From Ophiura sarsii (taxonomy: Eukaryota > Echinodermata > Ophiuroidea > Amphilepidida > Ophiuridae), in assembly GCA_035610835.1 (NCBI GenBank), contig CM069450.1, positions 35,350,391 to 35,414,390 on the forward strand: a stretch of 64,000 bases of DNA. Reading direction: 5' to 3'. The notes beneath the pieces were generated by a model. The model worked only from the letters and a program-made list of their open reading frames with translations. It was not told the origin of the DNA and made no database searches. Made by a program: the position numbers and the translations under genes. Below are positions 1 to 11,939 of this stretch, piece after piece (the stretch's first letter is position 1; each line of letters starts with the position of its first letter).

Positions 1-614
1 CCAAAGCAAACAGATACCATGTGGAACATATCCGTGACAAAAGCCAGTTGCAAGACTTATATTAGCTTAAACTGTGCAAAGACTGACTTTTATGTTATGA
101 TATTGATACCAATTAAGGGGTCAATTTCACTTTCAAGAATAAGACATAAACATGTTTGAAGATGCACAGTAAAAATTTAAAAAAATGGTTTTACCAACTA
201 TATAGCAACCAGCTTTGATGGAAGGCGAATATTTAAATTTGTTGCCGGTTTTTAGGGCACCAATTTATAGCGCTGCTAAGCGGGCCTTGTAGCGTTATGC
301 CTAGCATTAAACCAAAAATGCAATATATTATTTCCTATTTTGGGTTTTTTTCTCTTATAAAAATATTTGCAATACAAATGATCATTGTTGGTTTTCGAAT
401 ACAACTAAACATCTTGTTTCTAAATGTCTATTTTTTGTAATCAAAATTGATTTTGGAATGTGACAATTTCATCAATATGAAGGAATCATCCTAAACATCA
501 ATAGTGATGCTTGAATTTGAAAGTTCATCATTTTTTTTTATTTCAGTCTTTAATTCATCAACACAATAATTACTTTAATTAGTCCCAAGGCATGGCAGGT
601 ATGCATCAAGTATA
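1..614. other. Unassigned AT-rich sequence
   Basis: No coding region, inverted repeat or RNA gene was recognised by eye in this stretch. Confidence 0.4.
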
Positions 615-766
615 CAGTGGAACCTTGCTAACACAAAGTTACCTGGGCATCACATTTTAGTTTGTGTTAACAGGAATGTGTGTTATCCAGTCATATTATA
701 TGGTAAGCTTGAGACTTGAATAACACTTTTTGATAACAGGTATTTTGTGTAAACATGGTTCCACTG
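615..766. mobile_element. Short MITE with CAGTGGAACC ends
   Basis: A 152-bp element. The left end CAGTGGAACCTTG is mirrored by CATGGTTCCACTG at the right, and the match continues inward for about 30 bp (ACACAAA then TACCTG) with few mismatches. The interior also carries several copies of GTGTTA or TAACA in both orientations. There is no coding capacity. No clear target duplication is visible, so the superfamily is not assigned. Confidence 0.65.
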
Positions 767-905
767 AATGACAGAAGCTACCCTTTTTAAAATGGTATGA
801 CTATGCTTCAGTGTTCATAATAGTTCTATTATAATTATCAAAAGACAACAGTTCTGTGTCAAAAGTAAGTGATGATTATTATATCTGTAATCGTGTCGGT
901 TGAGA

Positions 906-1165
906 TTGGCACTGTCGGTTCATTTGACCACAGGAATCATGGAATTATGATGGTCAAAAGTACGAAGATGAAAAATGTTCGCGCGTTACGCGTGCATGTG
1001 TCCCCAAAATGCAACATTCTTTGTTACAAGCTTGTTTAGAGCCAAAATGTAGCTTGATCGTGTCAAAAATAGGTGTAAAGTCGAAAAATGTCTTGACTTA
1101 CAGAAGTCTTGTCGTTTATTTTCATTTCTCGCCCCCCCAATATGAATAACCTAGCTACGCCACTG
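906..1165. repeat. Dispersed repeat ending in CTACGCCACTG, copy 1
   Basis: Shares GGCACTGTCGGTTCATTTGA, an ATTATGATGGTCAAA-like block, a CGCG...TACGCG..GCATGT block and an AGAGCCAAAAT block with 63219-63551. Both copies end in the hAT-like terminus CTACGCCACTG, also seen on the G-run MITE at 2390-2871. Probably a non-autonomous hAT-type element, but its left end is not resolved. Confidence 0.55.
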
Positions 1166-2389
1166 CTCACATATTTCGTTTCGTATCGAGATCGAACATT
1201 CCTGGACAAAATATGGCGTCCTAATTCGCCAAGTACCCGGATGAAGACCTGGGATTTACCCCCTCTATCGTATTATTTTAGTTAATGATTCTTTCGATCA
1301 ATCCAAGTGAATTCAAGCATTCTCAAATATTTTTACCCCCAGTTGACCCCACCTGCACCTGTCAATTACCTCAAATTTTTCTCAAAAATGTCTGACCCTA
1401 TACGACGTCAAAATCACCCATAACTCAATCTCGTCAAAATGGCACTTAATAAGTACATCTTTTTCTACAGTCTTCAAATGAACTTACATTTTATCAAGTT
1501 AAAGCATGTTACTAAGAAACTTGAATGGCAAATATAACGTAACAGGAAACTAGGTATTTATCAAGTCACACCATCACACGTAACATTTAGAAAACATGAC
1601 ATTTTTTACACGGTTATACACATGTAATGAATACAGGCCAACGCGTATGGTCGTCGCATTAAATGTTCACGATGTACATCATACATCTCAGTCCTTCATA
1701 CAGATGTTCGCAACCTAAGAATCTACCGTCTCAAGAAAATAACTTAATTTGAATGCACGCGAATACCACATGCTTTAAACGTGTTAAAGTTATAAGAAGC
1801 AAGTAACTAGCAGCCAGCGACAAGGTTAACGAACTTGGTGATAAAATAATCCAATATTTGCTCTCAACGGAATGTGTGCAAAGAGCAAGCTTATGTTCCA
1901 CAGATATTGAAATGTTTTTCCCATGGACAAAGTAATACTACATGCTGTTTAACACTGTGAAAGGGGCCCCATAATATAAATTACAAACATCCTTTTAGTT
2001 TACAGCAGCTGTGATTCTGATTTGTCATCATGCAATACATATAATCAATAGTGAGACAATTCAGTGAACATGTGCCGTCGACGTCGCGACATGTTATGTC
2101 GTAATAGTTAGCACCGCATAAACCTATGGGAAAATTCCCCACAAGATAAAAAGTGCCAAATAAAATACGAAGTTACTGTAAGTGACCCTTTGCGATCAGG
2201 CATTGCGCTGACAAAAAAGAATATCAAAGCGCCAAGCAAAATGCATTAAGGTCTCTAAGGTGCGATTGGTGACGCAGTGGACACGGGACAGGACGGAAGA
2301 GGGGTCCATATACAGAGCGCCGCGCTTACTTTCATTCTGCTGCAATAAAGCCAGCGCTTGCATCGCGCAGAGAAAGTATCAATTACATT
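1166..2389. other. Unassigned sequence
   Basis: No gene or recognisable repeat was identified. It ends at the hAT MITE insertion site, whose target duplication ATTACATT is at 2382-2389. Confidence 0.4.
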
Positions 2390-2504
2390 CAGTGGCGTAG
2401 CTGGGATTTTTTTCAGGGGGGGCAAGATTTCTGAAATTTTCGTAAAAGGTTGCCCCAAATTTTTTCAAAGTCACCAACTCGTGATTTTCACGTAAGTGTG
2501 GGGT

Positions 2505-2568
<64 letters not shown>

Positions 2569-2871
2569 AGAGGTCAAAAAATTTCGCACGGTCAAAAACA
2601 ATCGCACAGTACATGTACTATATGTACAATTTTGCCTTATATTTGACTATTTGAGCTGAATATGCCCACACAAAACAAGTACCCCGCACGCAATCTCGGT
2701 TTTTTTACCTATTTTCTTTTTTTTCCCCTTATTAATTTTTTTTAGAGGGGCTGGGGCGGGGGCACAAATGGGTCTTGGGGGCGGGGGCTCAAATGGGTTT
2801 TTCCCATCAGGGGGGGCATTTGCCCCCCCTGCCCCCCCCCCCCCCCCCCCCCCCCCTGAGCTACGCCACTG
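2390..2871. mobile_element. hAT-type MITE with 8-bp target duplication
   Basis: A 482-bp non-autonomous element. The left terminus CAGTGGCGTAGCT is repeated inverted at the right as AGCTACGCCACTG. The flanks are a perfect 8-bp direct repeat, ATTACATT at 2382-2389 and 2872-2879, the target-site signature of the hAT superfamily. The interior has no credible protein; it is dominated by a 63-G run (2505-2567) and a 25-C run (2832-2856). Related termini occur at 1165, 5862, 16135, 17540 and 63551, so this is a family rather than a single event. Confidence 0.88.
2505..2567 (+). repeat. 63-base uninterrupted G homopolymer
   Basis: Sixty-three consecutive G residues inside the hAT MITE. The run could form stacked G-quadruplexes. 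Its exact length is the least reliable part of any assembly because sequencing slips on such tracts. Confidence 0.9.
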
Positions 2872-2968
2872 ATTACATTACTAATATGCAGGAAGAGCCC
2901 GGAAAAATGTCCCCTATTATCAGATCTTTTAAACAGGTATAGGTCTTAGTATGTTCCTATCCTTACTT

Positions 2969-3330
2969 TTTTGTTTGTTATGTGACCCTTCAGACATCTT
3001 TAAAAAGTCACTGTGCAAAGTCACACATGTCTCCCACTATTTATTACCTGTCAAAAGACCGCCATTGTTGAGCTCCTCAGATTGACCGACATTGATTGAT
3101 CCTCAGATTGCCTCAGATTGCGTTATTCCCAAAACAGCAATACATAGTTTAAAGTGTTGACAGAAAGGGGTCAAAGGTCATGTAGAGTTCATTAGAGGTC
3201 AGTCTGTGTACACCCTATGTTACCCACAAGATGATTGTCACCAAGCTTGTTTGTAATAAATAGTGGGAGAGATGTGTGACGTTGCACAGGGACTTTTTAA
3301 AGATGTCTCAAGGGTCACATAACAAAAAAA
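2969..3330. mobile_element. Foldback MITE with ~75-bp inverted arms
   Basis: The left arm (about 2969-3047) and right arm (about 3252-3330) are inverted copies. Both contain TTATGTGACCCTT, AGACATCTTTAAAAAGTC, CTGTGCAA and CTCCCACTATTTATTAC in mirrored order, with a handful of mismatches over about 75 bp. About 205 bp of unique sequence separates them. Reading frames across it are incidental. No target duplication was resolved. Confidence 0.75.
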
Positions 3331-5861
3331 GGTTTCTGACTCCTTCACTTCTGGGTGATTTCAAGAACTTTTTGATACCCCTCGTATGTAAGTTCTCGAT
3401 TGCGTCTCGGAATAGTTCTTTGATTGCATTTAAAAATAACTATTTGTCAAACAAAAACTTCTTCTTGTTTACACCTTGTTTTCAACACATGGGACAGTTT
3501 GATCGGTATGTGAGCAAAATGGTGTAATGATTGATGAAACATCCCACATTTGAAAATCAGTGAACTTATTAGGATTGGGGATATGGAATTCAACCTGTAA
3601 CAAAAACGTGTAAAATGTGCCCTAGATATTTCCAGGAATACCAGTATCAACGTATGTTGTTGAACTTCCATCACTAGGTTCCCGTGAATCCCAAAATTAG
3701 AGTCCGGAATTTGCAATTACATCCTTGTAAACAAAGTCGTCTTAGTATGCAATAACAAGCGGTCGTCAACTGAATATAGTATTTTCAAATGTGTCAATTA
3801 TATTTCCCGCAATATCATTCAAACCACATTTCTACATTAAACAAAGGATTTGACTATTTGTCAGAGGTAGGGGCCATTCGGTAATTCATGTGATATATGT
3901 AATTGTTCAAATACTTAACTAACGTTTCAAAACTACTATTCAAGAGGATTGTAACTTTCTGAATAAGTATCAGAATAGAACAACTCAAACGACAAATGAA
4001 GAGCTTTGTTGCAAAAGGGCCACCAGACCAGTCTAACATGTTACTAATTTTGCATTTTTTTGCATTGGGTCACAGGTCACTAGTAGGTATATCAAATAAG
4101 GTGGGGCCGTTTCAAAAATCCTTAAAATCGTGATACGTATCTCTATTTTAAATAGAAGTTGTCAAACAAACATAACATTTTAGGTATCATATTAAAGACA
4201 ATTTATCCAGTTACCGAATAAAAAATGGATTAAAGCCACATGTTTAGCAACAGTGAAGTTATCAATCTAAACGTCGAATGAGTCAAGGGTGGGGCCGGTG
4301 GACGTGGCGCCGGTGGATGTGGCGCCCATAGGTTTCTACACAAAATAGCGGAAAACCAGAACTTTTGAAATTGATGCCATTTTAAAAGTATACATAGGAA
4401 AGTTTTCATAATGTGTTAATAACGTGTGCCTGCTACTATGAATAATAATATTGAATTGTTATCTAGACATACTCTACTAGAATATTATGTTCAATTCATC
4501 AGGGAGTGTTTTAATGTAAAAAATACACAGTTTTATTCATTTTATTGATTAAACAATGGCCAAATCGATAGATATCTACGTAATATAGATATCTACGTAA
4601 TTACTTAACAAAATAAAACGCTAATTTTGCCTCATTTTACCGTTTGAATTGTAAAATTCAGATACTTACTTAGGAAGTTATGATCGCCTAAGGGTGTGTT
4701 GTAATTTTTTTGATACACCCTGTATAAGTGGCCCAAGGCTTTGGTATTCAGATAAGTTTACATGACAACTTTATAGGTCTTACGACCAGGTTTATTGCAA
4801 TTCATTTACATTTAATTTAACATGTTAGTATCTCTGGTAAGGAGCCGGGTCCTAACATTAGAGCTGGGGTTTGAGGGAAACAGTTGTGGGCTATATTGAG
4901 GAGGCATGTGAGTTTTGATATTTATTTAAACAGGGCATATAGAAGGCAATATCCTGGTATTCATAACATAAACAGTAATACCGGGGCTTAATATGTCTAA
5001 TTGAATTTGACGTAAACATTATGTCGTATCATGAAGGTAAAAGTATATGACATCGAAAACAATGTCATAATCATTTGTGTTTATTCATAATAACCAACGG
5101 GATATCAAAACACGAACAAAGGAAACATATCTCTTTCAATATCGTATCATTTGTTTGTAATAGTAGATAAGTTGTGGGTTTTTGTGGAGCAGCTGTTTTG
5201 ATAATACGCTTTGATAACGTATGATACTCCTACCCGATTTTAGAGCATTGATTCAATTACTTACTGCCGCGGGTGAACAGTGTAATTGGGGGTAATGACA
5301 CCCATGTAATAATGGAGACGAAACGAACCATTTTGTGATGCTTAACGCCCGTATTGAATTTTTGGTCGTCAAGTTTATTAGATTAGCACTAGTTCCGTGT
5401 TGCTATCTGCGGGCACCAGTATCTTACTGATAATATGAATACACCCATGGGCCCTTAAATTGACATTCAATTTCCCCACACATGGCTGGTACAATATTCT
5501 TATATCAATTTCAAGTCTGTACAACCAACTGACAGGCACCCAAAGCTGATCTGGATGGCGATTGGTCAGTTTTATGAACAGCTATCGCTTCACTGTCAGT
5601 GTCAGATCATAATTATTACAACAAAAAGGGACAGTGCTCAGCAAGTTTGATGGCCTGAAGCAAGGATATGACCCCTTTTAATTGACTACGTTACAATCAC
5701 AATTCAGACTCCACTAATACGCCAGTGTCTGCCTAACAACAGTACAGCTTGGAATAGCTCGTACTAAATTTATAACAAGTTTACTACAAGTTTTCCATGA
5801 CCAGCTGTAATGTACAATGGACCCACTACATTACTTAACATTACAATGGAACCCTACTACA
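3331..5861. other. Unassigned sequence with minor tandem repeats
   Basis: No gene seen. A 17-bp direct tandem duplication (ATAGATATCTACGTAAT twice) lies near 4568-4602, and a 15-bp one (CCGGTGGACGTGGCG, then one base changed) near 4294-4323. GATACACCCTGTATA near 4709-4724 resembles one terminus of mariner-type MITEs, but no partner end was found. The block near 3990-4015 (CAAATGAAGAGCTT then GTTGCAAAAGG) recurs in altered form at 49223. Confidence 0.35.
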
Positions 5862-5876
5862 CAGTGGCGTAGCTCA

Positions 5877-5922
<46 letters not shown>

Positions 5923-6045
5923 GGGGGGGGGAATGCCCCCCTGACGGAAAAAAACCCATTTGTGCCCCCGCCCCCCACCCCCTCTAAAAAAATAAAAAGG
6001 GGAAAAAAGAAAGAAAAATGGGGAACAAAATACAATACGTGGAGA
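5862..6045 (-). mobile_element. Truncated copy of the G-run hAT MITE
   Basis: Starts CAGTGGCGTAGCTCAGG and runs into 42 G residues (5880-5921). It then matches the reverse complement of the right half of the 2390-2871 element: the AACCCATTTGTGCCCCCGCC block and the CCCCTCTAAAAAAA block. The opposite terminus is missing, so the copy is truncated or fused to other DNA. Confidence 0.7.
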
Positions 6046-6435
6046 AGATGCCTATTGCTTTCTGTGTAACAGCTTTGTTTGTTTTGCGTCTTTTCCATCA
6101 ACAATACTTTGCAAATCCTTTTCTTACAGTTCAGCGAAACGAACAGCAGACGACGCCATTTAGACGGACAACTCCAGAATAACCGTGCTCGTCGCCAGAA
6201 TGCAAAGTTCTATACAATGTGACGTGTATACGTTTGTTGAACTGTTATGTTCAGCGGATGAGACTAAGGTGCGGTAGTAGCCTCCTAGGGCTGCGGTAGT
6301 ACCCTCATTTCCCCCGCGTCTGCGTCTTTACCCTACGCGAGGAAGTAGGCTAAATAGTAAATTGCGTAGCTAACTGAATAGAACAATAGGAAACCGCGAT
6401 TAGCTTATGAATATTTATTTATGATGTATTATAGT
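6046..6435. other. Unassigned sequence
   Basis: No gene or repeat recognised. TAGT at 6432-6435 is the candidate target duplication of the next element. Confidence 0.4.
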
Positions 6436-8351
6436 TAGGGGAGGATGGGGCAACTGGTCCGTTTAAGCATATTTCATGATATAAAAGCTTAAAGCTCGTG
6501 TAAATATTTATGGAATTGCTATAAAAATATCGATCACCCATGTAACTGTTTACATATAACATATAATCAATGTTAAAAAATATCCAAACAAAAGGCCAAT
6601 TACCACTAACTAAAAACTTTACTTGGCACGGACCAGTTACCCCATCATTGGGGCAACTGGTCCTATATGTTCTAACGGTTATAATACACAGAAATCATGG
6701 ATTGACAACACGGTAACTAGGCAGTATTTTCTTTACAAACTCATTTCCATATTATTTTACGTGTAAAAAGGATACAGGTCTCATGAAACCCATGTTTTAT
6801 ACAGTTTTCGTGGTAAACGTGTAAAAAACAGTAATACTAATGGTGCACAAAGCAAGCGCAATTTTCGACTGCACGTTTATTAGATCAAACGGTATGAACC
6901 TAGTTAAATGGTTACATGGTTGTGATATTCAGACGCCCCATACATTTGTCTATATATGCCCCTTTCTTTAATGATTTTATTTACTTCATATAATCATCAT
7001 TCAGTACTTATAATAAACCATCTTGATATTTAGCCAGCTTTTTATGTTACAGAGGAAGTTAGTCAATATGACAATGATGACCCAACGGTTAATATACACA
7101 AAAAGCAGTGGATAAAATACATAAATCATGATATTTCGTCATAGCAAATACCTTTACAGACACCATTTAAAATACAATAAAGATGTAATTCATAATACCG
7201 AGGTTTTAAACCATTCTAAAGCCATTTCATGTCATAATGTAATCCTTCAATATCAGAAATAGTGGTATTAGACCCAAAATGCCCCAAAATGTCTAAGAAC
7301 TAGAAAGAATGTGAATTATTTCATATTCTATTCACATTTCAATACCGAGTCATGTTTTATAGACACTATAACAACTAATTTCAAAATGAATTTTACAATT
7401 TGATTAAGTTTTTGCAGGCGGACCAGTTGCCCCATACCCCTTCGGACCACTTGCCCCAACAAATGACGTAGCACTTTGTCGAGATGAAACATTATTCAAA
7501 CACGCCTGTGACGTAATAAATCTTACGCCAAAATGTTTTAAAACATACCACCATTTGTCAAAACAATCAATAACTCCAATACATTTCAGAAAAAAAGGCA
7601 AAACTGCATTTTTGTTTTTAGCCATTACACAGATTTCTGTAGCCAGCGAGTATCTTTAAATTCGCAAATATTACGGGGGGGCTTTCAGGTCCTACAAGTA
7701 GACGAGTGTCTTTAGATAAAATAAGAAATGGTGTACTTTGTTATATGCAAATTAACTAATAACTCTACCAAATGAATACCCGTCATAATGATTTAAGTTG
7801 AAGCATTCTTTGAATGATAATATTGATCCAATTATCACCACCAATGTCCCAAGTTAGCAATATGCGCCATTTTACGGTCATTTCAACCACAACCTATGGT
7901 TTTAATCATATTTCGGAAAATCCCTAAGCACAATACAATATAGCACCCATCAAATGCAATATGCACCTAGAATCTTAAGACGACTGTACTGCATGTATAT
8001 ATTTACTGTTGCATATCTGTCAATCATATAAAGTACATTAAACATGATCTAAACCCATCTTCATATATCGCCCATACTATCTTTGAATTTTCAATCAGTC
8101 ACTCAATCATCATCAATTTGACGCTACTCGTGTCGTGTCGTGACTCAAGGAGTTGGCTTCAAAGATCTGGAGAAAATTCACATGTGTAAATACCCCAAAG
8201 TTCCAAATGTTTTGGATTGTAGAAGGTAAGGATATATGTAAAGTATCAACAAAAGTCGTACTGTTCAAAAGAAAGCAGTATGCCCATACAATTACAAAAT
8301 CCTTCATTTCGGACCACTTGCCCCACGGTCCAGTTGCCCCATATTCCCCTA
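6436..8351. mobile_element. 1.9-kb inverted-repeat DNA element (GGGGCAACTGGTCC family)
   Basis: The left end TAGGGGAGGATGGGGCAACT is mirrored at the right, where the reverse complement reads TAGGGGAATATGGGGCAACT; the match continues into GG(T/A)CCG. TAGT flanks both sides (6432-6435 and 8352-8355), a candidate 4-bp target duplication. The GGACCA(G/C)TTGCCCCA motif recurs inside at about 6625-6662, 7423-7462 and 8312-8340 in both orientations, as expected for subterminal binding sites or nested solo ends. No transposase was recognised. Open frames inside are short and without motifs, so this is most likely a non-autonomous or gutted DNA transposon. Confidence 0.7.
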
Positions 8352-9967
8352 TAGTAGTTGTGAAATCCCGCCTTATAATAGGCGCACCCCTGCTATCAAC
8401 ACGACGAAAACGTAGAGTCACTTGAAAATATGACATCCAATAAAGTTCGTAAAAAATCGCCAACGCGAAAAAGTTATTCATGCATCAATATACCGTCTCA
8501 GAAACTGTCTTGACAAAGTTCCATTTTTGCATCATAAACTGTCTCAATCAATCCATTGCTGTTAATATTTTCTTTCTTATTCGGCACAAGTGATACCGCA
8601 AGCATATAACGGACATCAAATGCAGCGCCCACTAGCATCCAGCTGAACAATAGGAATCGAACCACAGCTAAACATCAATGGTCGCTTGCTCTGATGTCAA
8701 TTGTCTAAAGCGAACTATTGGGTGTCACTATATTAGAAAATTGACATATCAAAGGTATGGATGTAATGAATATTAGTCAAACCTATTATAAATGACATGA
8801 GAGCCAAATGCCATTCCCCTGCAGATCGATATAGTTGAATGAAATTTAACATGTCGCAAAAAATTCTAAAATTCAACAAAAATTTAAAAAAATTGCAATT
8901 TTCATTTCAAGATTGCCCTGCAATTTGTGCAGTAAAAAGAATGATTTCGTTTATGATACTTATTTATACATCAAGAAATACGTTGATAGCTTACTTTTTG
9001 AAATTGGTTCAATAAATCGTCTAATATCAATACTTCCGTAAGTCCCAACATATAAATAATTTAGTTGTCCCCGGTCAGTCCTTATATTATTTTGGTCATC
9101 TCTAAAACATTTGAGTGAGTTCACACGCTCACCATAGGCCGGTGAACAATAATGTCAGTACAGAAACAAACCAATACAACTACAAAAGAATTTCAACACA
9201 TTTCCCAATCGACACTCTGCCCATCAACGGCTAATAATTGGCGTTTGAACTCACGTCAACTTAGCGTAGTCACATCCGGCGCCGATACTGCACTGATACA
9301 ATACACTTAATAGTCGGAACGCCTCTTAGCCGAATAACCGTCAATTATTACCGAAACGAACTTCGCAATTGTGAACCGCGCACTTTCGGTACTAAAACCG
9401 AGTTAAACTCCCGCGGAATCTGAACTATCATTTCAAAAGTGATCTTGAGGTCAAATGTAAGTCTTTTTTGGAGATTAATGTCTTGAAATATTCCTAATAA
9501 TACAATCTGTCTTACTAACTTATTAAAACTAGTCTCAGACATTTACAAGCAGAGTATTTCACATGGGAAGTTTGCAATTTTTCGATATCGAAAGTGAAAT
9601 GTACAAAAGTAGCGTTACATTGATCTGACAAACAGCTGTCTTAAACAGCGAAATTACAAAATTGTCACATATTCAGATAAATGAGGGTTTTAGTCATTAT
9701 TATTTCCTAAATCGATTTTACGACGTGACCATTTAAGTAGATAAAAACAGATTGTAAGAGAGAGTAAAATTTGGAACCATTGGCATTTTGTCCATTGTCC
9801 ATTCATATGCGATCGCATTATATTTTGATGTTTGTGCGGATTGCAGGCTTTGTGCATAGGAGGGACATCTTTCGAGGGAAAAGTTTTTCAACTTATGAGC
9901 TAAATAACTGTGATATCCTTTTTATCTAACAGAATAAATGATGTTTTTGCATCATGTGGCTCTACTA
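8352..9967. other. Unassigned sequence
   Basis: No coding region, inverted repeat or RNA gene was recognised. Confidence 0.35.
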
Positions 9968-10015
9968 AACAGAATTGATGAAGTGTTTAAATCTCACGGA
10001 CATAACTAGTTTCCC

Positions 10016-10086
10016 TTGATAGGTCAGATGGTAAAGGGTTCGCTTGGAGAACGAGAGGTCCGGGGTTCGAAATCGATCCTTCTGCT
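10016..10086 (+). pseudogene. tRNA-like sequence (Pol III A/B-box type)
   Basis: Shows an A-box-like segment (AGGTCAGATGG), a possible anticodon arm (TTCGC TTGGAGA ACGAG) and a B-box-like segment (GGTTCGAAATCGATCC) in tRNA order and spacing. The T stem and acceptor stem do not pair properly. It is therefore a tRNA-derived SINE head or tRNA pseudogene, not a working tRNA. Confidence 0.6.
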
Positions 10087-10603
10087 CTGCACATTTTCAT
10101 ATGATTTATTTTTTTCTCGTCAAAATCATTTTTGTGTGTGATTTATTTATGAATGTTTGGTTCATTTCTTTTTCATAAGTTAACAGATCCCCACCATTCT
10201 AGTATAAATAATCCCAAAGCAACAAACAAACCTCGGCATAGGCCTAGTGCTCGGGCGGGATCAGAGAGACTTTAAAGTTGTATTGTATTTCCTGGTATAA
10301 AAGACGCGACGTATTTTTTTCATATACACACGGAGTCACGGACGGCCCATGATGTGACGTTTAGAAGATGGTTTTCATGACAATGTTTTGCTGCACTTAC
10401 ACCTGATTTTCCTCATTATGCGTATATGTATCTTTTGAAACTAATATTTGAGTGGGTGAAGGGATAACCTGAGCACAATCGCACCCAGACGGAATATCGG
10501 GTATAAGAAACATGGTCATCATAAATCATCATAAAACAATCATAAATAAATTAAAAACCCAACAAAATTGATTTTGATGAGAGAAAAAAAAATCCATGAC
10601 ATT

Positions 10604-10674
10604 GTGCAGGATCGAACCCCGGACCTCCCGTTCTTCAAGCGAGCGCTTTACCATCTACGCTATCAAGGGAAACT
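10604..10674 (-). pseudogene. tRNA-like sequence, inverted partner
   Basis: On the minus strand, TAGCGTAGATGGTAAAGCGC gives the A box and GGGGTTCGATCC a near-consensus B box. This copy is closer to a real tRNA in the T loop than its partner at 10016-10086. The acceptor stem is still not convincing. Confidence 0.6.
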
Positions 10675-10680
10675 AATCGC

Positions 10681-11510
10681 TGGTGCACGCCTTTATTACA
10701 TCGCGGCTTGACAACTGCAATTCTCTGCTTTTTGGTTTGCCAGCCTGTGAGCTGAATAAGTTGCAACGCATTCAAAATGCAGCTGCCAGGCTTGTGTCAA
10801 GGGTCAAAGGACACTGCCACATGAAGTCAGTTCTTCGCCACCTTTATTGGCTTCCTGTCAGAAAAAGAATCATGTTCAAAATAATCCTCATAACCTTCAA
10901 AGCAATCCATGGTCTCGCTCCAGAATACATTCAGGACATCATTACTATCCGCACACCATCTCGTTCTCTTCGTTCATCATCAGATATCCAACTGAAATAT
11001 CCACCCCTAAGACTGCTCAGGACTGCGTCATATGGACACCGTGCTTTCTCAGCTTCTGCACCAGTTTTATGGAACCCGTTGCCGGTGTAAATCCGTAACA
11101 TCCGCTCACTGAGTCTTTTTAAATCAAAACTGAAAACACATCTTTTTACATTGCCAGATGTTACACTAATATATGACTCTGTATTATTATTATTTTTTCA
11201 ACACTTTTTATATTCTAATGTGCAATATTGTGTGACAATTCAGTCTGATTCGGACCTTCCATCCATTTCGGACGCATGATCTCTTTGTGTGCGTTCGTCC
11301 GATATGTCTGGGGAGTCCGAACCACACATGGCAGTGCTGGTAACTGCTTTCTCGCTCATTGTCATGTGCTTTTTAAAAAATATTTTAATTGTTTTAGTCT
11401 GCATTCTTATCAGGTATTTTTGGTATTTTGTGATATTTTTCATGTAAAGCGCTTTGTGTTATTTGTAAGGCGCTATATAAACACGGTATTATTATTATTA
11501 TTATTATATT
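10681..11510 (+). pseudogene. 5'-truncated L2/CR1-like LINE, reverse transcriptase C-terminus and 3' tail
   Basis: The translation from about 10683 matches the C-terminal part of L2/CR1-type reverse transcriptases: SRLDNCNSLLFGLP, LQRIQNAAARLV, LYWLPV, FKIILITFKAIHGLAP and FSASAPVLWNPLP appear in family order. A TAA at 11088-11090 breaks the frame, but the same frame continues with NIRSLSLFKSKLKTHLF, the usual end of such ORFs, so this is a nonsense mutation. The 3' UTR ends in GCGCTATATAAACACGG followed by a TTA repeat (about 11488-11510), the tail type of this LINE group. The 5' end is lost, as usual for LINE copies. It is dead. Confidence 0.85.
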
Positions 11511-11939
11511 AGTTATAACCGGGAGATTCAAACACTTTATTGTCAAGTGCCAAATTTTGGTCACTATACAATTGAGCTTCACATCGGGCTTCAAATGATG
11601 CGGCAAAAATCGTCTTAAACACTATTACAATTTCAAACACGAAGGATATCAAACAACTCATTATAATGTGCCACTGTATAGATGGATTTTTTACGACGTT
11701 GTAAAATAAGGGATTTACGGACGTTTTCATCTAAAATTGGCTACCATTTCTTCCAGTTCATGTCAGTTTTTACGCCGATGCAGTAGCATGAAATCTCACA
11801 TTTCGGGTCGTTGGTGTCTGAATATATTGATTCGATAAAACAGTATGAAGTAAAATAGATGTATGCTTCATTGTAGGTTAGTGGGTAAACGATCAGCGGT
11901 CTCCTTTGTATATATTTCGTCCTAAATAAGTGTTAGTTA
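11511..11939. other. Unassigned sequence
   Basis: Nothing recognised beyond short incidental reading frames. Confidence 0.35.

Larger units (their letters stand above)
9968..10680. repeat. Inverted pair of tRNA-like repeats
   Basis: Two copies of a tRNA-like repeat face each other. The left copy runs to about 10140 on the plus strand and the right copy covers about 10555-10680 on the minus strand. They share AGTTTCCCTTGATAG, the tRNA-like core and a CTCRTCAAAATCA block. The left copy extends upstream into TGAAGTGTTTAAATCTCACGGA, also present in the related copy at 62100-62270. About 400 bp of unassigned sequence lies between them. The arrangement may be a foldback element or two head-to-head SINE insertions. 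Confidence 0.65.

Noticed and set aside
2450..2659. Frame with a poly-glycine stretch, and similar poly-proline frames at 5874-6104, 15909-16136 and 17279-17551
   Set aside because: Translations of G or C homopolymers inside MITEs.
8113..8481. 122-codon minus and 90-codon plus frames
   Set aside because: They cross the right terminus of the inverted-repeat element at 8351 and have no domain.
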